Shown here: positions 1-4,444 of the stretch, in pieces
How the letters are laid out: every line of letters starts with the position of its first letter
How positions within the stretch are numbered: the stretch's first letter is position 1
Assembly: GCA_964435165.1 (NCBI GenBank)
Contig: CAYSXY010000086.1
Span: forward strand, 1-6,181
Direction: 5' to 3'
DNA: 6,181 nucleotides
DNA from: CAYSXY01 sp964435165
GTDB taxonomy: Bacteria; Pseudomonadota; Alphaproteobacteria; Rickettsiales; RI-342
Position numbers and translations under genes: made by a program
Notes under the pieces: generated by a model
Told to the model about the DNA's origin: nothing
Databases searched by the model: none
The model's input: only the letters and a program-made list of their open reading frames with translations

Positions 1-18
1 TGTTGATTTAGAAATGTT

Positions 19-35
19 ATGTTATAATATAACAT
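19..35 (+). promoter_or_regulatory. Zur box (operator) overlapping the folE promoter
   Basis: ATGTTATAATATAACAT is a perfect 17-base palindrome centred on position 27. It matches the proteobacterial Zur-box pattern I know (ATGTTATANTATAACAT), with AAATG/ATTTT-like flanks. A perfect -10 hexamer TATAAT (23-28) lies inside it, so bound repressor would block RNA polymerase. The -35 is unclear: TTGATT at 3-8 leaves only a 14-base spacer to this -10, or 19 bases to the alternative TATAAC at 28-33. A further half-site GAAATGTTAT at 11-20 abuts the palindrome and could allow a second Zur dimer to bind. The folE start is 27 bases downstream. A zur gene in the same window strengthens the assignment. 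Binding itself is inferred. Confidence 0.88.
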
Positions 36-62
36 TTTCTAATGTCAACAAGATGAGGAAAT

Positions 63-677
63 ATGCAGCAAGCAACAAAGATCAAATCTACTCCTGATGC
101 TTATCCGGTTCCCAGCCGGGAACAAGCCATGCACGCGGTCAAGACGCTCATTGCATGGGCGGGAGATAACCCCAACCGGGAAGGATTGGTCGATACGCCA
201 CAGCGCGTGGTGGACGCGTATCGAGAATTTTTTGAAGGCTACCTCATGAACCCGGAAGAGATTTTGGCACGCACCTTTGAAGAAGTGGAAGGCTATGATG
301 AAATGGTTATCATTAAGAATATACGGCTGGAATCGCATTGCGAGCATCACATTGTGCCGATCCTCGGCAAGGCGCATGTGGCGTACATTCCGAATAAGCG
401 CGTGGTGGGCATCAGCAAGCTGGCACGTCTGGTCGATGTGTATGCTAAGCGGTTGCAAACACAGGAAACGATGACTGCACAAATTGCCGATACCATCCAG
501 CAAGTCCTCAAGCCAAAGGGCGTAGCGGTGGTTATCGATGCCGCGCACCAATGCATGACGACACGCGGCGTGCATAAATCCGAAAGCAGCACTGTGACCA
601 GCCGGATGCTTGGTCTGTTTCGTGAAGACCCGCGCACGCGGGCTGAATTTATGACACTAATCGCGGCAAAGGGGTAG
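63..677 (+). CDS. folE: GTP cyclohydrolase I, zinc-dependent type (FolE / FolE1A)
   Basis: Cytosolic enzyme (204 aa) that converts GTP to 7,8-dihydroneopterin triphosphate, the first step of folate/pterin synthesis; the family forms decamers. The family signature is complete: GLVDTPQRV (41-49), SHCEHH (91-96), the KLARLV region (119-124), QTQETMT (132-138) and the C-terminal HQCMTTRGV (162-170). The expected zinc ligands are present (C93, H96, C164), as are H95 and catalytic-type H162, so this is the zinc-requiring form and not the metal-promiscuous FolE2 (COG1469) type. The C-terminal part (MLGLFREDPRTRAEF) resembles animal enzymes more than E. coli FolE. The start is fixed by a GAGG at 55-58, 4 bases before the ATG. 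The Zur box just upstream implies derepression in zinc shortage, probably as a paralog of a housekeeping folE elsewhere; that paralog cannot be seen here. The next gene follows after 2 bases. Confidence 0.96.
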   Translation: MQQATKIKSTPDAYPVPSREQAMHAVKTLIAWAGDNPNREGLVDTPQRVVDAYREFFEGYLMNPEEILARTFEEVEGYDEMVIIKNIRLESHCEHHIVPILGKAHVAYIPNKRVVGISKLARLVDVYAKRLQTQETMTAQIADTIQQVLKPKGVAVVIDAAHQCMTTRGVHKSESSTVTSRMLGLFREDPRTRAEFMTLIAAKG

Positions 678-679
678 TT

Positions 680-1036
680 ATGTTAAAATATCTGGCTCCT
701 TCGTTTGTTATTATGAGTTGTGCAATGCATTTATTTTGTTGTGGCATTCCGCTATTATTGAGCACAACCAGCCTTGCCACCGCACTGGGTATATCATCAG
801 GCAGCTTACTTGAAATTGAATGGTTTGAGGCCATCGAAAAGAAGTTGATAGTCGTATCTGGAGCAATATTGATTGCTACGTTTGCTGCGCAAGTGATTAG
901 CCGAAGACTGAATTGCTATGAAGATGTGGGATGCTGCGACAAGCCTTGTGATGATAAAAAATCGATCTCTACTTATTTGTTCATTGGCGCAAGTTTTTTA
1001 TATCTGGTCAATCTTGCTACGCTGATAATCGCTTAA
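680..1036 (+). CDS. small Cys-rich three-helix inner-membrane protein, weakly MerC-like
   Basis: A 118-aa hydrophobic protein that I cannot assign with certainty. It has about three membrane segments (roughly residues 5-37, 55-74 and 97-117). The first carries C14, H17, C20 and C21 in CAMHLFCCGIP, which recalls the Cys-containing first helices of MerC-domain metal-uptake proteins. A hydrophilic loop before the last helix has C79, C85, C86 and C90 followed by acidic residues (CYEDVGCCDKPCDD), a plausible soft-metal site. The ATG lies 2 bases after the folE stop, with AAAGGGG (668-674) inside the end of folE as ribosome binding site, so it is co-transcribed with folE and should share its Zur control. 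Its codons are visibly more AT-rich than those of folE. A role in zinc uptake or sensing is inferred from context; the MerC link is weak. Confidence 0.8.
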   Translation: MLKYLAPSFVIMSCAMHLFCCGIPLLLSTTSLATALGISSGSLLEIEWFEAIEKKLIVVSGAILIATFAAQVISRRLNCYEDVGCCDKPCDDKKSISTYLFIGASFLYLVNLATLIIA

Positions 1037-1039
1037 GGA

Positions 1040-1516
1040 TCAGGCGCATTGCTGGCAGAGCCCTTCCATCTCGAAGGTCATCGCTTGCGGCCTGAATTGG
1101 TAAGATCTTGAAACTTTGGAAATGAGTTTTTGATACGCCTCATCATGACTTTCTGTAACAGAATTACAGTTAGTACAGATCAGAAAGAAACAAGGCTTTT
1201 TTTCTCGCGGATGGCTGCATCCCACATAGGCATTCAAGCGATGAAGTTTATGAATCAGCCCCTGTTCCAGCAGAAAATCAAGTGCGCGGTAAATGGTGGG
1301 CGGCTTGGCGGCAGGGTCACTTTTCTGAAGATCATTAAGCAAATCGTACGCTTTCACAGGCTCATGCCCAGCCCAGATCAATTCCAACACGTGCTTTCTG
1401 ACTTCGGTTAAACGCGCTTCATTTTTCCGACAGATTTTCTCCGCCTGCTCCAAGGCAGTTTCCAGACAGTAATCATGTTGCTTGCATATCATTGGCATAT
1501 CACGCTTATTTATCAT
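1040..1516 (-). CDS. zur: zinc uptake regulator Zur (Fur family)
   Basis: A cytosolic dimeric repressor (158 aa) that binds DNA when loaded with zinc. The N-terminal winged helix (about 20-92) includes AEKICRKNEARLTEVR and the recognition-helix stretch KPPTIYRALDFLLEQGLIHK (71-90), close to E. coli Zur. Four cysteines form the structural zinc site: C114, C117 (CTNC) and C154, C157 (CQQC). In the regulatory site, H89, C100 and E122 align with E. coli H77, C88 and E111, but the position of H96 is a lysine (K107), with an extra Cys two residues on (C109). The Zur box 20 bases upstream implies autoregulation. M1, M7 (1498) and M9 (1492) are all possible starts; M1 has a weak AAGAA ribosome site, while M9 gives an N-terminus closer to E. 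coli. The gene converges on the small membrane-protein gene with 3 bases between stops, so no separate terminator fits there. Confidence 0.95.
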   Translation of the reverse strand: MINKRDMPMICKQHDYCLETALEQAEKICRKNEARLTEVRKHVLELIWAGHEPVKAYDLLNDLQKSDPAAKPPTIYRALDFLLEQGLIHKLHRLNAYVGCSHPREKKPCFFLICTNCNSVTESHDEAYQKLISKVSRSYQFRPQAMTFEMEGLCQQCA

Positions 1517-1521
1517 ATTTC

Positions 1522-1550
1522 TTGTATAGAAGAAATTGTTATATTATAAC
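1522..1550 (+). promoter_or_regulatory. candidate promoter of the ABC-DUF3299-selO operon
   Basis: TTGTAT (1522-1527) and TATAAC (1545-1550) are separated by 17 bases, a good sigma-70-type match, and the -10 lies inside the Zur box. An alternative is TTGTTA (1536-1541) with a perfect TATAAT (1560-1565) at an 18-base spacer, which would leave a very short leader before the ATG at 1579. Either promoter would be blocked by Zur. Confidence 0.55.
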
Positions 1551-1552
1551 AA
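1536..1552. promoter_or_regulatory. Zur box shared by zur and the divergent ABC-selO operon
   Basis: TTGTTATATTATAACAA is a perfect 17-base palindrome centred on 1544. Its 13-base core, GTTATAATATAAC on the minus strand, is identical to the core of the folE operator. It lies 20 bases from the zur start and 27 bases from the ABC ATPase start, and covers candidate -10 elements for both directions. One bound Zur dimer could therefore repress zur and the operon together. Binding is inferred from the motif and the neighbouring zur gene. Confidence 0.88.
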
Positions 1553-1568
1553 CAATCTTTATAATCAA
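1543..1568 (-). promoter_or_regulatory. candidate zur promoter
   Basis: On the minus strand, TTGATT (1568-1563) precedes a perfect TATAAT (1548-1543) inside the Zur box. The spacer of 14 bases is short for sigma-70, but exactly the same TTGATT-N14-TATAAT arrangement stands before folE, so the arrangement may be functional. Transcription would begin about 20 bases before the first zur start codon. Confidence 0.4.
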
Positions 1569-1578
1569 GAATAACAAA

Positions 1579-2235
1579 ATGGCAAGAAAATTGGGTCTTG
1601 AGGTTCAGAAGCTGCATTTTGCCATTGGTGGAAAAACAATTCTGCAAGAATTTAATCTATCATTAAAGTCAGGCCAGGCCTGTTTGATTCTGGGGCCTTC
1701 GGGCAGTGGTAAAACCACGCTACTATCGATTCTGTCCGGGCTTCAGCGTCCTGAACAGGGCACGGTGTGTTATGATGACACCAATCTGTATGACCTTAGC
1801 GAAAGCCAGCGGGATCAATTCCGTGGCCAGCATATTGGTATTTTGTTTCAGACCTTTCATTTGATTAAGCCGCTTACAGTGAGGCAAAATCTATTGCTTG
1901 CTTATAGTATGCCGGGCAAAACACCCGATACGGCGCATATGGAAACGGTATTACAGCGTCTTGGCCTCAAAGAAAAAGCGAGCCAGAAGGCAGAGAGTTT
2001 AAGCGTGGGGGAAGCACAGCGACTGGCGCTGGCACGCGCCATTGTCGGTAAACCTAAATGGCTGCTGTGTGATGAGCCGACCTCCTCGCTGGATGATCAT
2101 CATGCACATGCAATGATGGAACTGCTTAAAGAAGAGGTGCAACAGACCGATACATCGCTCATCGTGGCGACGCACGATCACCGCGTGCGTGAGCATATAA
2201 AAGGACATATCGTGGAACTCAGAGGCCGGTCATGA
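1579..2235 (+). CDS. ABC transporter ATPase, MacB/LolD type
   Basis: A 218-aa nucleotide-binding subunit that powers the adjoining FtsX-like permease at the inner membrane. All motor motifs are present: Walker A GPSGSGKT (39-46), Q-loop Q91 in FQTFHL, signature LSVGEAQR (141-148, usual LSGGEQQR), Walker B WLLCDE (161-166) with catalytic E166, D-loop SSLDD (169-173) and switch H199 (ATHD). Length and spacing are those of LolD/MacB/FtsE-type ATPases, not ZnuC. I chose the ATG at 1579, at the onset of homology. An in-frame ATG at 1492 would add 29 unrelated residues, run through the Zur box and overlap the zur start. No strong ribosome site precedes 1579 (only AAGAA). The stop overlaps the permease start as ATGA. 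It is the first gene of a Zur-box operon. Confidence 0.95.
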   Translation: MARKLGLEVQKLHFAIGGKTILQEFNLSLKSGQACLILGPSGSGKTTLLSILSGLQRPEQGTVCYDDTNLYDLSESQRDQFRGQHIGILFQTFHLIKPLTVRQNLLLAYSMPGKTPDTAHMETVLQRLGLKEKASQKAESLSVGEAQRLALARAIVGKPKWLLCDEPTSSLDDHHAHAMMELLKEEVQQTDTSLIVATHDHRVREHIKGHIVELRGRS

Positions 2236-3452
2236 ATGTATTTTCGGTTGCCTTCGCTTATTTATGCGCCAAATGGTCGAACACGTTGCTGCATGGGTTG
2301 GTCATGGCATTGGGTGTGGCGCTCATGACGGGGCTGCTGCTGTTCGGGCATCAGATGAAAGAACGGCTGTACCGCGATGGTGCGGGTATTGATGTGGTGA
2401 TCGGTGCGAAAGGCAGTCCGCTGCAGCTGATCCTCTCCAGTATCCAGCATATGGATATTCCCACCGGCAATGTGCCGCTGGAGGAAGCCGAGCGACTGAA
2501 GCGCCATCCGCAGGTGAAGCAGCTGATCCCGATTTCACTAGGCGATACCTACCGTGGGTTCCGCATTGTCGGCAGCACGCCGGACTATCTGGTGCATTTC
2601 GGGGCACAGTTCGCGCAAGGAAAGCTGTGGGAAAAATCCATGGAAGCGGTGATCGGCGCACGTGTCGCCAAAGAATCCGGCCTGAAGCCGGGCGATCATT
2701 TCGTCGGCTCCCACGGGCTGGTGCCGGGTGGCGATACCCATGCCGAACACCCCTATACGGTGACCGGCATTTTGCACCCAACCGGCACGGTGCTGGACCG
2801 ACTCGTCATTACGCCGCTGGAAAGCGCCTGGGATGTGCATGAAGAGCACCACCATCATGCGGATGCCCATGATGAAGATCATCACGCGCATGAGGCACAT
2901 CATGATGATAGAGAAGTCACCGTCTTGCTTGTGACCTACCGCAGCCGTGCCGCTGCCCTGACATTTCCGCGTAATATTAACCAAAACACGTCCATGCAGG
3001 CTGCAAGTCCGGCCTTTGAGATGGCGCGGCTGGTCGATCTGATCGGCATCGGCACCGACAGCGCCATGCTGTTTGCTGGCTTCCTCATCGCCGTGGCGCT
3101 TGCCAATGTGCTGGTGGGGTTGGTGGGCAGCATCCGCGAGCGCCGCTATGATCTGGCCGTATTCCGCACGCTGGGTGCCTCACGGCGTAAAATCATGCTG
3201 CTGGTGCTGACCGAAGGCATGACCATTGCCGTGATCGGTAGCCTGGTCGGGCTGCTGCTGGGGCATGGCATGGTGGAAGCCATGGGCCAATTCACCGCCA
3301 AGGGCGCGGAAATGGGCTTGCGAGGATTTCTGTTTTACTCCGATATCTGGCTGGTATGGGGCGTGCTGCTTATGTTGTCGCTGCTTGCCTGCCTGATCCC
3401 GGCGTGGGAGGCGTACAAAACCGATATACGGAGTACGCTGACCCATGCTTGA
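2232..3452 (+). CDS. FtsX/MacB-family ABC permease with a His-rich periplasmic loop
   Basis: Inner-membrane subunit (406 aa) with MacB/LolC-like layout: one N-terminal helix (about 17-40), a large periplasmic domain (41-274), then three helices (about 275-299, 321-345 and 371-392). RERRYDLAVFRTLGASRRK (302-320) is the cytoplasmic loop typical of FtsX permeases that contacts the ATPase. The periplasmic domain carries a His-rich insert at 203-224 with 11 His among 22 residues, interspersed with Asp/Glu, which suggests metal binding. MacB-family machines often work by mechanical transmission across the envelope rather than by passing substrate through the membrane, so the substrate is not certain. 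ATGA overlap with the ATPase gene and an AGAGG 6 bases before the ATG support coupled translation. The ATPase fixes the complex, and the Zur box upstream points to zinc acquisition or mobilisation. The next gene starts 8 bases before this stop. Confidence 0.93.
   Translation: MNVFSVAFAYLCAKWSNTLLHGLVMALGVALMTGLLLFGHQMKERLYRDGAGIDVVIGAKGSPLQLILSSIQHMDIPTGNVPLEEAERLKRHPQVKQLIPISLGDTYRGFRIVGSTPDYLVHFGAQFAQGKLWEKSMEAVIGARVAKESGLKPGDHFVGSHGLVPGGDTHAEHPYTVTGILHPTGTVLDRLVITPLESAWDVHEEHHHHADAHDEDHHAHEAHHDDREVTVLLVTYRSRAAALTFPRNINQNTSMQAASPAFEMARLVDLIGIGTDSAMLFAGFLIAVALANVLVGLVGSIRERRYDLAVFRTLGASRRKIMLLVLTEGMTIAVIGSLVGLLLGHGMVEAMGQFTAKGAEMGLRGFLFYSDIWLVWGVLLMLSLLACLIPAWEAYKTDIRSTLTHA
2838..2903 (+). 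other. His-rich, acidic putative metal-binding segment in the permease
   Basis: Residues 203-224 of the permease hold histidines at 203, 206-209, 213, 217, 218, 220, 223 and 224, mixed with Asp, Glu and Ala. The codons are repetitive CAT/CAC and GAT/GAA units, so the segment may have grown by slippage. It lies in the predicted periplasmic domain. Comparable His/Asp loops occur in zinc transporters and zinc-binding proteins such as ZnuA; zinc binding here is inferred. Confidence 0.8.
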
Positions 3453-3933
3453 GAAAGACAGCCGTTTTGTAAAATATATTGCCACCCCAGCCTTCGCCAT
3501 TCTGGTGGGGCTGATGATCGGCTATCAGGCCAAGTCAATGATGGATCGTTCGCAGCCTGTAACGCATGATATGGCCGTGCCATGGTCAGCGTTTGATGAG
3601 GGCTATCGAGCACTTATGAGAAAGGACAGCTTTCTGTATGCTGAAACACTTAAACAGCTTCAGGAAATGGAAGGAAAGCCGATTGCCATATATGGATACA
3701 TTTTCCCTATTGAACAGGGAGAAGAGCATTCCCATTTCTTACTGAGTGCGCGTGCCAGCTCCTGTCCATTCTGTATGCCGGCTGGCGCAGGCAACTTAGT
3801 AGAAGTTAGGATGGAAGAAGCAATAGCATACCAGCGGCAACCGGTGTTACTAAAAGGAATTTTTACCATTGGTGATGGTAAGGAAACAGGATTGGTTTAT
3901 AGTATTCATGATGCGGAAAAAATACCGGAGTAA
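3445..3933 (+). CDS. membrane-anchored DUF3299-like protein with a CPFC motif
   Basis: A 162-aa protein with one N-terminal hydrophobic segment (about 11-28) and no lipobox Cys, so probably anchored in the inner membrane with its domain in the periplasm. The conserved part resembles DUF3299: GYIFPIEQ (84-91), a hydrophobic FLLSA strand, SSCPFCMPAG (105-114), then VEVRM. C107 and C110 form a CxxC pair that could bind metal or act in thiol redox; the fold is not obviously thioredoxin. VPWSAF (45-50) recurs as IPWDVF in the next protein, and the two are tandem paralogs. The ATG overlaps the permease end by 8 bases, with CGGAG (3429-3433) as a modestly placed ribosome site. Its codons are more AT-rich than those of the permease. 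Function is unknown; a partner role in the ABC complex is inferred from position. Confidence 0.85.
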   Translation: MLEKDSRFVKYIATPAFAILVGLMIGYQAKSMMDRSQPVTHDMAVPWSAFDEGYRALMRKDSFLYAETLKQLQEMEGKPIAIYGYIFPIEQGEEHSHFLLSARASSCPFCMPAGAGNLVEVRMEEAIAYQRQPVLLKGIFTIGDGKETGLVYSIHDAEKIPE

Positions 3934-4444
3934 ATGTGCGGCATGGTGCCTGATTCTATACATCTTTCTTAGTGTCGGACAGGCGAAAGCCTATTCCGAG
4001 CAGGAGATGACAGATGAGCAGGCCAGTGCGCTCATTGGAGAATGGAAGCCGCTGGAGGTAAGCGGCGATGCCATCCCGTGGGATGTGTTTGCCAAAACCA
4101 CAGAAACCGAAGAATGCACGACCGATAAGGAAGGCTTTGATTATTGCCTTATAAAACCTGGCTACAGTGAAGAAATTAAAAAATTCGATGGGAAGGAAGT
4201 CACGCTAATGGGCTTCATGTTTCCGCTGGACCAATCGGAAAGGCAGAAAAATTTTCTCATCGGCCCATATCCGCTCAGTTGCCCGTTTCATTATCATATC
4301 GGCCCTTCGCAGGTGGTTGAAGTCTTGGCTAAAAAGCCGGTGGAGTTTTCCTATGATCCGGTGACGCTCAAAGGAAAATTAAGCCTGCGCTTCAACGAGG
4401 AGACCGGTGTGTTCTATTATCTGGAGGATGCAATCCTTGAATAA
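3908..4444 (+). CDS. exported DUF3299-like protein with a CPFHYH motif
   Basis: A 178-aa protein with a classic signal peptide: MMRKKYRSK, a hydrophobic core AAWCLILYIFLSVG, and AKA before Y29 as a likely signal peptidase I site. The mature periplasmic protein is a paralog of the preceding one: IPWDVF (57-62), GFMFPLDQ (102-109), FLIGPYPLSCPFHYHIGP (116-133), and VEVL. C125, H128 and H130 replace the CxxC of its neighbour with a Cys/His cluster; C70 and C80 are extra. Such residues suit metal handling, but that is inferred. The start is uncertain: ATG at 3908 or 3911 gives the clean signal peptide. A TTG at 3869 with AAAGGA upstream would add 13 residues before it and lengthen the overlap with the previous gene to 65 bases. 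The end overlaps selO by 8 bases. Confidence 0.85.
   Translation: MMRKKYRSKCAAWCLILYIFLSVGQAKAYSEQEMTDEQASALIGEWKPLEVSGDAIPWDVFAKTTETEECTTDKEGFDYCLIKPGYSEEIKKFDGKEVTLMGFMFPLDQSERQKNFLIGPYPLSCPFHYHIGPSQVVEVLAKKPVEFSYDPVTLKGKLSLRFNEETGVFYYLEDAILE
4423..4427 (+). promoter_or_regulatory. ribosome binding site that sets the selO start
   Basis: GGAGG lies 9 bases before the TTG at 4437, a normal spacing, but directly touches the in-frame ATG at 4428, which is too close to use well. It lies inside the end of the preceding gene, so translation of selO is probably coupled to it. Confidence 0.6.

Noticed and set aside
45..637. Minus-strand open frames opposite folE
   Set aside because: They carry no recognisable domain and lie entirely opposite a fully conserved enzyme gene.
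1492..1578. Upstream in-frame start that would lengthen the ABC ATPase by 29 residues
   Set aside because: It overlaps the zur start region, runs through the Zur box and both candidate promoters, and adds residues with no family similarity; the ATG at 1579 fits the ATPase family N-terminus.
2323..2984. Long minus-strand open frames inside the permease gene
   Set aside because: They are antisense shadows of a GC-rich conserved gene; the His-rich codons read as Met/Ile-rich nonsense on the other strand.
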